From an uncultured Amylibacter sp. (GTDB taxonomy: Bacteria; Pseudomonadota; Alphaproteobacteria; Rhodobacterales; Rhodobacteraceae), in NCBI GenBank assembly GCA_938001995.1, contig CALLAV010000136.1, positions 1 to 14,552 on the forward strand: 14,552 bases of DNA, written 5' to 3'. The notes under the pieces were generated by a model. The model worked only from the letters and a program-made list of their open reading frames with translations, was not told the DNA's origin and did no database searches. Every line of letters begins with the position of its first letter. Position 1 is the first letter of the stretch. Positions 5,673 through 12,149 of this stretch are shown in pieces. Position numbers and translations under genes: made by a program.

Positions 5673-7975
5673 TGGGCTTTTTGCGGATATTTTTAACGGT
5701 TCTGCTTTTATGTGGGTTCACCCAAATCGCCCAAGCGCAAATGGTGCCGAGTTCTGGGGGTGAAACCGAAACCGCAATTCCCGATCCGTCGCCAAACGAT
5801 GTAAAGGAATTCTTGCGTCTATTGGGTGATCCGAGCGTGCAAGAATGGATCAAAGACAGCGCAACAGAAGACGGCACACTGGACGATGCGCCTGTTTTGA
5901 CATTCCGCGAACAGGTTGATGCGCGGCTTGCAAGCATTGCTGCACGTGCACAATCTCTTGCGTTGGCGTGGAACATTCTGCCCCGCATGCCAATGGTCAT
6001 GGCCGATGTGTGGGAAGCTGAATTAACCCATGCGCAAAAGGTGCGCTCGGCGACATATGTGCTTACGTTTTTGCTGATCGGGCTGGGGTTGGAATGGCTG
6101 TATCGTCAGTTCATGCAACTGCCCCTGCTGCGCGTGGAGCAGGCCCCTAAAGACGCGCCGACAGAGAAATTGGTTGGTGCGGTGATGCGCGCTGCGATCA
6201 TTTTTGCAGGCCTTGGTATTTTTGCAGTGGGCAGTATTGGTGCATTCAAAAGCTTTGATTGGCATCCTTTGGTCGAAGCTCTCGTGCTTGATTTTCTGGT
6301 GATGGTTTTGATGTTTCGCATTGTCACCACCGTATCGTTGTTCTTTCAAGCACCCCATGCACCAGAGCTGCGTCTTGTGCCCTACGGTTCTCCTGTGGCG
6401 CGGTATTTGCACGGGATTGTGCGGGTGTTGGCGCTGAGCATTGTGTTGGCGTTGGCGCTGTCTTTTATGCTGAACCGCGTGGCATTCATGCGCGAAATGG
6501 ACATGGGTGGCAGCGTTACTGCAGTTGCTTTGGCGCAGACAGTTGCGCTGGCTTTTGTCGTGGTTTTGGTCACATGGGCCTCTATCTGGATCGCGTTTCG
6601 GCGTGTGCCAAATCTGTGCGAAGACGATCTAGAAACCCGCAATTTGCGCTTTTGGCGCAACTATCTGTTTGTGTTGGTTGGCATCGTCTTTGCCACGTGG
6701 CTGGTTGGCCTGTTTGGTGTGATGTGGGCCATTTTGATCGTTGGTCTTGTGGTTCCAGGGCTAAAGCTGATGACGGCTTGGATCGATCACTTTTTCGATC
6801 AATCGACTGCGGCCTTGCAGGACGAACACCGTGCTGAGGCGCAAGCGGTTTTGGATGCGTTCAACGCCAAAGAGATCGAGGGCGACGTTATGGAGGGCGA
6901 AGCCGCACCAGAAGTTCCAGAATTCGCCGACCCTTACGCCACGGCGCGCCCAATTGTGCAGCGCGGTGCGCGGTTCGTTTTGTTGATGGGGGCCGTGTTT
7001 TTATTGGCGACAGCGTGGGGCGTGAATATCTTTAACCTTTCTGCAGATCGCAGCGTGTTGGGCCGTATTCTTGAGGTGTTTATCGACAGCGTTGTGGCCT
7101 TGCTGCTGGCCGATCTTGTTTGGACATGGGCCAAGACGGTGATCGACAAACGTATCGACGATTATGAACCACCCGTGGATGGTCAAGCGCCCGGACCAGA
7201 GGCGCGGATGTTTACCTTGCTGCCGTTGTTGCGCACGATCCTGATGGTGACGTTGCTGATTATGGTCAGCCTAAGCGTGCTGAACGCGGCGGGTGTGAAC
7301 ATTGCGCCGATCCTTGCAGGTGCGGGCATCATGGGTATTGCGATTGGATTTGGCACACAATCGCTGGTGCGTGATATTGTGGCTGGCATCTTCTTCTTGA
7401 TTGATGATGCGTTCCGTCTTGGCGAATACATCGAAGTGGGCGATCTGATGGGCACGGTTGAGAGTATATCAGTGCGCTCCATGCGCATTCGTCACCACCG
7501 AGGCAAGGTACACACTGTCCCCTATGGCGAGTTGAAATCACTGACCAACCATTCCCGTGACTGGGTGATTATGAAGCTGGAATTTCGCGTTCCCTTCGAT
7601 ACGGATCTGCAACTGGTCAAAAAGCTGATCAAGAAAGTGGGTGCGGAATTGCAAGCCAACGAACATTATGGTCCGTCAATCCTATCTACGCTGAAGTCCC
7701 AAGGGGTGCGGCGCATGGAAGAGTTCAACATGGTGGTTGGCGTGAAATTCATGACCAAACCGGGCGAACAATGGCTGGTGCGCCGCGATGCCTATCAGAA
7801 GGTGCGCGACATCTTTGATGCCAACGGCATCCGCATGGCCGAACGCAATGTGAAGGTCGAGATCGAGGGCGGCGGTCATTTGACGGAAGAGCAAAAACAG
7901 GCCGCAGCAGGGGCCGCACAAAACGCAGCGCAGGGGCCAGAAGGGCCACCCAAGGCCATTCCTGATGAGCCATAG
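5669..7975 (+). CDS. Large MscS-family mechanosensitive ion channel (YbiO-like)
   Basis: A 768-residue inner-membrane channel. An N-terminal signal peptide (residues 1-23, AQA before the likely cleavage) leads to a periplasmic region of about 100 residues. Roughly ten membrane segments follow, starting near residues 128, 170, 202, 248, 288, 331, 352, 434, 466 and 516. The conserved MscS pore and beta domain starts near 546: APILAGAGIMGIAIGFG, then TQSLVRDIVAGIFFLIDD, then GDLMGTVESISVRSMRIR and VPYGEL. The length and extra helices resemble E. coli YbiO rather than small MscS. Such channels release solutes when membrane tension rises. GAAGG at 5657-5661 and the ATGA overlap point to coupled translation with the ferredoxin protein. 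The last 35 residues are Ala/Gln/Pro-rich and probably disordered. Confidence 0.9.
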   Translation: MMGFLRIFLTVLLLCGFTQIAQAQMVPSSGGETETAIPDPSPNDVKEFLRLLGDPSVQEWIKDSATEDGTLDDAPVLTFREQVDARLASIAARAQSLALAWNILPRMPMVMADVWEAELTHAQKVRSATYVLTFLLIGLGLEWLYRQFMQLPLLRVEQAPKDAPTEKLVGAVMRAAIIFAGLGIFAVGSIGAFKSFDWHPLVEALVLDFLVMVLMFRIVTTVSLFFQAPHAPELRLVPYGSPVARYLHGIVRVLALSIVLALALSFMLNRVAFMREMDMGGSVTAVALAQTVALAFVVVLVTWASIWIAFRRVPNLCEDDLETRNLRFWRNYLFVLVGIVFATWLVGLFGVMWAILIVGLVVPGLKLMTAWIDHFFDQSTAALQDEHRAEAQAVLDAFNAKEIEGDVMEGEAAPEVPEFADPYATARPIVQRGARFVLLMGAVFLLATAWGVNIFNLSADRSVLGRILEVFIDSVVALLLADLVWTWAKTVIDKRIDDYEPPVDGQAPGPEARMFTLLPLLRTILMVTLLIMVSLSVLNAAGVNIAPILAGAGIMGIAIGFGTQSLVRDIVAGIFFLIDDAFRLGEYIEVGDLMGTVESISVRSMRIRHHRGKVHTVPYGELKSLTNHSRDWVIMKLEFRVPFDTDLQLVKKLIKKVGAELQANEHYGPSILSTLKSQGVRRMEEFNMVVGVKFMTKPGEQWLVRRDAYQKVRDIFDANGIRMAERNVKVEIEGGGHLTEEQKQAAAGAAQNAAQGPEGPPKAIPDEP

Positions 7976-7989
7976 GCTTCTTGCGCTCT

Positions 7990-8016
7990 GCGCGGGGATA
8001 TTTGGGGCCAGAAGAA
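7990..8016 (+). repeat. Copy A of the stop-codon-proximal TATTT-N10-GAA motif
   Basis: GCGCGGGGATATTT (7990-8003) begins 14 bases after the channel gene stop, with GAA GAA at 8011-8016. The same 14-mer occurs exactly, inverted, in copy C (11684-11697), also 15 bases after a stop codon. Copies B and D are looser. Confidence 0.6.
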
Positions 8017-8019
8017 TGG

Positions 8020-8038
8020 GCGGGTTTTGACCGCTTTT
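8020..8038 (+). terminator. Possible weak terminator after the channel gene
   Basis: GCGG (8020-8023) can pair with CCGC (8031-8034), followed by TTTT (8035-8038). The stem is only four to five pairs, so this is a weak candidate for ending the ferredoxin/channel transcript just after motif copy A. Confidence 0.3.
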
Positions 8039-8114
8039 AGGCGTAAGGGAATTGAGAATGGTGTTCGCGCGATGATTGGTGGATGTCTGGATCAAAAGAT
8101 TGAGGCGATTTGAG

Positions 8115-8924
8115 ATGCGGTATTTTATTTTTCTATTGATGGTGGTTGGTTTGGTGGCCTGTGGCGGTGGGCGCAAGCAGCAATCCGTGCCAAAGACGCA
8201 AGTGGTCCAGCCCGCGCCAAGCATCGTGGCGGGCAATCCGAAATATGCAGACAGTGATCCCGTGGATTGGCCAGGCCGCACGCCGTGGCAATATCCTGTG
8301 CATGGGGTCGATGTGGCGCGGTATCAATTGGGGCTCGATTGGCAGAAAATGCGTGCCAACCGCATTCAGTTCGCGTTTATCAAAGCGACCGAAGGTGGCG
8401 ATCATCTGGACCCGGAGTTTCAGACACATTGGCGCGGCGCGGGCCGGGCGGGCATCCCGCGTGGGGCCTACCATTTCTATTACTTCTGTAGAAATGCAGC
8501 CGAGCAAGCGCAGTGGTATATCCGCAATGTTCCCAAGGACGCGGGGGCCTTACCGCCCGTTCTGGATATTGAGTGGAACCCGAAATCGCCAAGCTGTCGG
8601 TTGCGTCCAGAGGCACGCAAAGTACGCGCGTCCATGCGCCAGTTCCTGCGGATTGTGAAAGCGCATTACGGCAAGGCGCCGATCATTTATACAACGGTGG
8701 ATTTCTATCACGACAATGATCTGAGCAAGATCAACGGATACACATTCTGGCTGCGTTCTGTTGCGGCCCATCCGTCCAAGATTTACCCGAGCCAGAAATG
8801 GGGCTTTTGGCAGTATTCAGGCACGGGTCGTGTTCCAGGTGCGCCGGGGGACATTGATCTGAACGTGTTTCATGGCTCCCAAGAGGTTTGGAACGCGTGG
8901 AAAGCGCGCAACGGAGTTCAGTAG
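8115..8924 (+). CDS. GH25-family lysozyme-like lipoprotein
   Basis: A 269-residue protein from ATG 8115, with GAGG at 8102-8105. The N terminus MRYFIFLLMVVGLVAC is a lipoprotein signal peptide with lipobox LVAC, so Cys16 would be lipidated. After a Gln/Pro-rich linker the GH25 domain starts at HGVDVARYQ (D66), followed by FAFIKATEGGDHLDPEF and GAYHFYYF. The catalytic pair sits in PPVLDIEWN (D151, E153), and the domain ends with WGFWQYS and GDIDLNVFHG. GH25 enzymes are muramidases cutting the MurNAc-GlcNAc bond. All the usual acidic residues are present, so activity is plausible. In a Gram-negative cell a lipidated form would act on the cell's own peptidoglycan from a membrane. The 3' end overlaps the convergent GST-like gene by seven bases. 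Confidence 0.88.
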   Translation: MRYFIFLLMVVGLVACGGGRKQQSVPKTQVVQPAPSIVAGNPKYADSDPVDWPGRTPWQYPVHGVDVARYQLGLDWQKMRANRIQFAFIKATEGGDHLDPEFQTHWRGAGRAGIPRGAYHFYYFCRNAAEQAQWYIRNVPKDAGALPPVLDIEWNPKSPSCRLRPEARKVRASMRQFLRIVKAHYGKAPIIYTTVDFYHDNDLSKINGYTFWLRSVAAHPSKIYPSQKWGFWQYSGTGRVPGAPGDIDLNVFHGSQEVWNAWKARNGVQ

Positions 8925-9523
8925 GCAAGCGCTTTTTGCACAGCCTCGCGGGCTTTCATCGCGTCATAATGGGCTTTGATCGCTGGGAATTCGGCCACGT
9001 TGACGCTGTCACCCTCAAGCCAGCTCGCGACGGTAAACAGATATGCATCGGCCACTGTGTACTGATCTCCCATCACCCACGGACCGCGCAAACATTCTGA
9101 TTGGATATAGGCAAAGGTGTCGCGCATGTTTTGCGGCACTTTTTGGGCCATATCGTCAAAGCTCGATTGCTCATCAGCCCATCGAGCACCCCGCATCCGA
9201 TGGGCGTGATTTACGTGCGCGGTTGACGCAAGATAGCTGGTGAAGGCGTTCATTTGGGCCAGCTCGAACGGATCGCTTGGCAACAGTTTCGCATCTGGCG
9301 CAAGTCCAGCCACATAAGGCAGAATCGCGGGTGTTTCCGTCAAAATGCCGTTCTCTGTCACCAATGCAGGGACGCGCCCTTTAGGATTGCGTGACAGGTA
9401 ATCCAGAGAACGTTGCTCTGTCTTAGAAAAATCCAGTGTCGTTGTTTTGAACGGCAAACCTGTTTCATACAAGGTGATCAAAACGGCCATTGCAACCGTG
9501 CCTTTGGCGTAGAAAAGTTCCAT
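8918..9523 (-). CDS. Glutathione S-transferase family protein
   Basis: A 201-residue protein with an N-terminal thioredoxin-like domain (about 1-75) and a helical C-terminal domain. The cis-proline motif GRVPAL (49-54) and the ETPAIL segment (63-68) mark the glutathione gamma-glutamyl site; Thr64 replaces the usual Ser. The beta-class catalytic Cys near position 10 is missing (the segment reads KGTVAM), although a His sits at 106. It may therefore use another residue, bind without catalysis, or act on unknown substrates. The ATG at 9523-9521 is chosen because AAGGA lies seven bases upstream and the fold starts there. Residues of the open frame upstream do not resemble the family. It is divergent from the GNAT operon and convergent with the GH25 gene. 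Confidence 0.87.
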   Translation of the reverse strand: MELFYAKGTVAMAVLITLYETGLPFKTTTLDFSKTEQRSLDYLSRNPKGRVPALVTENGILTETPAILPYVAGLAPDAKLLPSDPFELAQMNAFTSYLASTAHVNHAHRMRGARWADEQSSFDDMAQKVPQNMRDTFAYIQSECLRGPWVMGDQYTVADAYLFTVASWLEGDSVNVAEFPAIKAHYDAMKAREAVQKALAY

Positions 9524-9549
9524 AAGATTTCCTTTGTGGTTGGGTTCAG

Positions 9550-9577
9550 ATTGCCGAATTCTGCATGGCTTGGCAAT
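9550..9577. promoter_or_regulatory. Inverted repeat in the divergent GST/GNAT intergenic region
   Basis: ATTGCC (9550-9555) and GGCAAT (9572-9577) form a six-base inverted repeat with a 16-base spacer in the 148-base gap between two divergent genes. The location suits a regulator operator, but the arms are short and may be chance. No convincing promoter boxes were seen for either gene. Confidence 0.2.
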
Positions 9578-9671
9578 GACAGCTCTGCGGAGTTTTTGCG
9601 CCCGAGGCATGGACATTTAACACCACGTGGTTATCTGTTTTCTTACCTATGCTTTAAGGATTAAGTGCGCC

Positions 9672-10391
9672 ATGAGTAAGCCTGTTGGATTTCCAGTAAA
9701 AGATTGGGTAGCCCCATCTGCGCCCACGGGTGTGGTATTGGACGGTCAATATGCAAGGCTAGAACGGTTGGATGCCGAGGCCCATGTAGGTGATCTTTAC
9801 CGCGCGATATCCGAAGATAAGACGGACGGGATCTGGGATTATCTGCCCTATGGCCCATTCCACGCGCAGGCCACATACCACCGCTGGGTGCGCGAGATGT
9901 CCGCGCTGGATGATCCGTTTTTCTATGCGATTAAGAACAAAGACGTGGGGCGGTTTTGCGGTGTTGCGTCCTATCTGCGGATTGATCCGAATGCAGGGTC
10001 GATTGAAGTGGGTCACATCAATATGGCCCCCGCGTTGCAGCGCACCCGTGCCGCGACCGAAGCGATGTATCTGATGATGAAATGGGCGTTCGAGGCCGGA
10101 TATCGCCGCTATGAATGGAAATGTGACGCGCTGAATGCAGGGTCGCGGCGCGCAGCACAGCGGTTGGGATTGTCTTACGAGGGCGTTTTTCGCCAGGCTA
10201 CAATGTACAAAGGACGCAACCGCGATACGGCATGGTTTGCGGCGATTGATAAGGAATGGCCCGCGCTGGAAGCTGCGTTTCAAGCCTGGTTAAACCCCAA
10301 AAATTTCGATGAAACGGGGCGGCAGATTGAGCGGCTGGCAGACCTGACTTCGCTTGTACGTGTGGCCTCTGATCCAGCGTTGGAGATGTGA
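9672..10391 (+). CDS. GNAT family N-acetyltransferase (RimJ/RimL-like)
   Basis: A 239-residue acetyltransferase of the RimJ/RimL type, which transfers acetyl from acetyl-CoA to an amine, often a protein N terminus or small molecule. GRFCGVASYL (93-102) and GSIEVGHINM (109-118) form the central strands. LQRTRAATEAM (122-132) is the acetyl-CoA pyrophosphate loop, and EWKCDALNAGSRRAAQRLGLSYEG (148-171, shown as two adjoining motifs) is a family hallmark. The ATG at 9672 is chosen over an upstream frame extension because family similarity starts here; AAGGA at 9656-9660 is slightly far (11 bases). The stop shares its last base with the start of the nitroreductase gene (TGATG), so they are co-translated. 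Confidence 0.87.
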   Translation: MSKPVGFPVKDWVAPSAPTGVVLDGQYARLERLDAEAHVGDLYRAISEDKTDGIWDYLPYGPFHAQATYHRWVREMSALDDPFFYAIKNKDVGRFCGVASYLRIDPNAGSIEVGHINMAPALQRTRAATEAMYLMMKWAFEAGYRRYEWKCDALNAGSRRAAQRLGLSYEGVFRQATMYKGRNRDTAWFAAIDKEWPALEAAFQAWLNPKNFDETGRQIERLADLTSLVRVASDPALEM

Positions 10392-10969
10392 TGCTTGAAC
10401 GAAACGAAGACGCGCTCAGGTTCCTGCTGGAACGGCGATCTGTATCGCACAAAACGCTGGTGGCCCCCGTGCCAAGCCGCGCCGAGTTAGACGTGATCTT
10501 AACCGCCGGAGCGCGCGTGCCGGATCACAAAATGCTAGAACCGTTTCGGTTTCTGGTACTGGAAGATGCAGCACTTGACCGTTTGGCAGAGGCTGCACAT
10601 GCGCGGGCGCTGGAGCTGGATCTGGATTTGAACATGGCCGAGAAAGCACGGTTTTCCTTCGCCAATGCACCACTAAGCGTGGCCGTTGTCGCGAGTTTGA
10701 AACCGACCGATGCGATCCCTGATGTGGAACAAACCTTGGCTGTTGGGGCGTGCTGTACGTCCGTGCTGAACGCGGCACTGGCCAGCGGTTGGGGCGCCAA
10801 CTGGATCACAGGCTGGGCGGCGTTTGATAGGGGATTTTTGGGCGAACATCTTGGGCTGGCTGAACAGGAATATGTGGCGGGCTACATTCATATCGGCACA
10901 GCGCCAACTGTGCCATCAGAACGCAAGCGCCCTGATTTGGCTGCCATAACAACTTGGGTAAGCGACTGA
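10391..10969 (+). CDS. Nitroreductase family protein (YdjA-like)
   Basis: A 192-residue FMN-dependent oxidoreductase of the small nitroreductase group. RRSVSHK (15-21) is the FMN phosphate-binding arginine motif. ILTAGARVPDHKMLEPFRF (36-54) and the C-terminal GYIHIGTA are typical, as is the central VGACCTSVLNAALASGWGA segment. The length matches E. coli YdjA-like proteins. It is expected to be a cytosolic dimer using NAD(P)H to reduce nitro or quinone compounds; the physiological substrate is unknown. GGAG (10382-10385) sits five bases before the ATG. A GTG three bases earlier is too close to it. It is the middle gene of an operon joined by one-base TGATG overlaps on both sides. Confidence 0.87.
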   Translation: MLERNEDALRFLLERRSVSHKTLVAPVPSRAELDVILTAGARVPDHKMLEPFRFLVLEDAALDRLAEAAHARALELDLDLNMAEKARFSFANAPLSVAVVASLKPTDAIPDVEQTLAVGACCTSVLNAALASGWGANWITGWAAFDRGFLGEHLGLAEQEYVAGYIHIGTAPTVPSERKRPDLAAITTWVSD

Positions 10970-11631
10970 TGATTGACGATATTTTCAAAGCTCTGGGGCA
11001 AGTGAGCGATCCCAAATTCCTAGGCGTGTTCTTTCGCGGTGTTGGGCTGACGGTGCTGTTGTTGGTGCTGACCACGATGGGGGTCTTGTGGCTGTTGCCC
11101 AATTCTATCAGCTTGCCGTGGTTTGGAGAGCTGGCGTGGTTGACGCCTTTGCTCGACGGGTTCGCGGTGATCAGCATGATTGTGCTGTCGGTGTTCCTGA
11201 TGATTCCTGTAGCCTCGATGTTTATCGGACTGTTTCTGGATCGGATCATGGATGCGGTTGAGGCGAAACATTACCCAAATGCGGGGCCTGTGCGCAAAGT
11301 GGGTGTGGGCGAAACGATCATGGACTCGCTTGGGTTTCTGGGCCTGCTGATCGTAGTGAACCTGCTGGCATTGGTGCTGTATCTATTTTTGCCGTTTGCG
11401 TTTTGGATCGTGAACGGCGTGCTATTGGGGCGAGAGTATTTTCAGATGGTGGCCATGCGGCGGGTCGGTCGTAAAGAGGCGAAAGTCCTGCGCAGTATCC
11501 ACGGGTTGCAGATTTCCATTGCAGGGACCTTGATGGCAGTGCCGCTAACAGTGCCTGTTTTAAACCTTGTGATCCCAATTTTGGGTGCTGCGATGTTCAC
11601 GCATTTGTTCCACCGCGTTGTGGGTAAATAA
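10969..11631 (+). CDS. EI24 domain-containing membrane protein (CysZ-like)
   Basis: A 220-residue inner-membrane protein with helices around 18-43, 58-90, 120-152 and 180-212. The pattern NGVLLGREYFQMVAMRR (149-165), followed by a charged stretch and HGLQISIAGTLMAVPLTVPVLNLVIPILGAAMFTHLFHR (178-216, given in words because of length: a Gly, a Pro-rich helix and a terminal His pair), is characteristic of EI24/CysZ proteins. CysZ imports sulfate, but most alphaproteobacterial members have no proven substrate and nothing around this gene concerns sulfur assimilation. The ATG at 10969 overlaps the nitroreductase stop by one base. The gene ends 16 bases before a terminator. Confidence 0.85.
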   Translation: MIDDIFKALGQVSDPKFLGVFFRGVGLTVLLLVLTTMGVLWLLPNSISLPWFGELAWLTPLLDGFAVISMIVLSVFLMIPVASMFIGLFLDRIMDAVEAKHYPNAGPVRKVGVGETIMDSLGFLGLLIVVNLLALVLYLFLPFAFWIVNGVLLGREYFQMVAMRRVGRKEAKVLRSIHGLQISIAGTLMAVPLTVPVLNLVIPILGAAMFTHLFHRVVGK

Positions 11632-11646
11632 AAATCGTGGACAAAT

Positions 11647-11675
11647 AAAAAGGGCCACTGCAGCGGCCCCTTTTT
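11647..11675. terminator. Bidirectional rho-independent terminator between convergent genes
   Basis: A5 (11647-11651), GGGCC (11652-11656), an eight-base loop, GGCCC (11665-11669), one unpaired C, then T5 (11671-11675). On either strand the stem is followed by a T run, so it can stop the EI24 operon on + and the DUF2158-like gene on -. Confidence 0.8.
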
Positions 11676-11697
11676 CTTGATCTAAATATCCCCGCGC
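11671..11697 (-). repeat. Copy C of the stop-codon-proximal motif
   Basis: On the - strand, GCGCGGGGATATTT (11697 to 11684) begins 15 bases after the stop of the DUF2158-like gene and is identical to the 14-mer in copy A. GAA follows at 11676-11674, then AAA where the other copies have the second GAA. Its end merges into the terminator. Confidence 0.6.
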
Positions 11698-11712
11698 GGA
11701 GCGCTAGAACAC

Positions 11713-12075
11713 TTAATCTTTGCGGAAATGGCTTTTTTCGCGCGGTTTGCCGTCCCAGCCTGTTTTGCCGCCTTTGCGGTCGCCGCCACGATCACCACCG
11801 CGATCGCCGCCACCAAAACCACCACCACGTCCGCCGCGGTCTCCACCACGATCGCCGCCGCCAAAGCCGCCGCGCCCACCGCGATCGCCGCCACGGTCGT
11901 TACCGCCTTCGCGCACTTCCCAGCGCTTCAGCAAGATGTTTTCAAATGTATCGCGGTGAATGACACCTTCGTTGCACCAAACGAGGGATACGTTGTCGCC
12001 GTCAACGGATTCAACCGCCATGCGAGGGGAGCCAGAGATAAGAGCGGCGAGGTCGCCTGCTTTGAGCGTAGCCAT
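11713..12075 (-). CDS. DUF2158-like protein with RGG-repeat tail
   Basis: A 120-residue protein from the ATG at 12075-12073, with GGAAGGA seven bases upstream. Residues 3-53 (KAGDLAALISGSPRMAVESV, then VSLVWCNEG and FENILLKRW) resemble DUF2158/YodC, a small beta-barrel-like domain whose hallmark is GGPRM followed by a strand and W. Residues 56-103 are a low-complexity tail with eight RGG triplets in two near-copies of a DRGG-DRGG-RGG-FGGG unit. The last 17 residues are basic (KPREKSHFRKD). RGG tails in other proteins bind RNA and can drive condensate formation, so an RNA-linked role is plausible but unproved. A perfect TATAAT lies upstream, suggesting its own strong promoter. Confidence 0.75.
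   Translation of the reverse strand: MATLKAGDLAALISGSPRMAVESVDGDNVSLVWCNEGVIHRDTFENILLKRWEVREGGNDRGGDRGGRGGFGGGDRGGDRGGRGGGFGGGDRGGDRGGDRKGGKTGWDGKPREKSHFRKD
11767..11910 (-). repeat. DNA repeat encoding the RGG tail
   Basis: This stretch encodes the Gly/Arg/Asp-rich tail. Two copies of a 15-16 codon unit (DRGGDRGGRGG(G)FGGG) are followed by a partial third. On the + strand it reads as repeated CGATCGCCGCC/CCACCGCG words. Near-identical units make it prone to copy-number change by slippage. Confidence 0.75.
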
Positions 12076-12093
12076 TGGGAAATCCTTCCGAGG

Positions 12094-12099
12094 ATTATA
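12094..12099 (-). promoter_or_regulatory. -10 box of the DUF2158-like gene
   Basis: A perfect TATAAT on the - strand lies 18 bases before the ATG, implying a very short leader. No good -35 box was found 16-18 bases upstream. A small inverted repeat (CCGCT-CTAA-AGCGG, 12112-12125) occupies that position and could be a regulator site. Confidence 0.45.
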
Positions 12100-12149
12100 G
12101 AATTCGATGCGCCGCTTTAGAGCGGTTGAGCCGCAATTGAAAGAAGAAT

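Noticed and set aside
5683..5693. GCGGATATTTT resembling the dispersed motif, just after the ferredoxin gene stop
   Set aside because: It lies inside the channel signal-peptide codons (Leu-Arg-Ile-Phe-Leu), and the GAA ten bases later is missing, so it is probably chance.
8076..8114. TTG start 13 codons upstream for the GH25 protein
   Set aside because: It would place charged residues ahead of the lipoprotein signal peptide. The ATG at 8115 gives a standard signal and has a suitable GAGG upstream.
7682..8281. Open frame of 199 codons on the - strand across the channel 3' end and the start of the GH25 gene
   Set aside because: It crosses two genes supported by strong motifs, and its product shows no recognisable domain.
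8925..8940. GCAAGCGCTTTTTGC as a terminator after the GH25 gene
   Set aside because: It lies in the last codons of the GST-like gene, and no stable stem with a proper T tract can be formed.
9759..10283. Open frame of 174 codons on the - strand within the GNAT gene
   Set aside because: It lies wholly inside a well-supported acetyltransferase gene, with no ribosome-binding site or domain.
11728..12120. Open frame on the + strand with an Ala/Thr-rich repeat product across the RGG gene
   Set aside because: It is the complement of the repeat-coding DNA. The - strand has a good ribosome-binding site, a -10 box and a recognisable domain.
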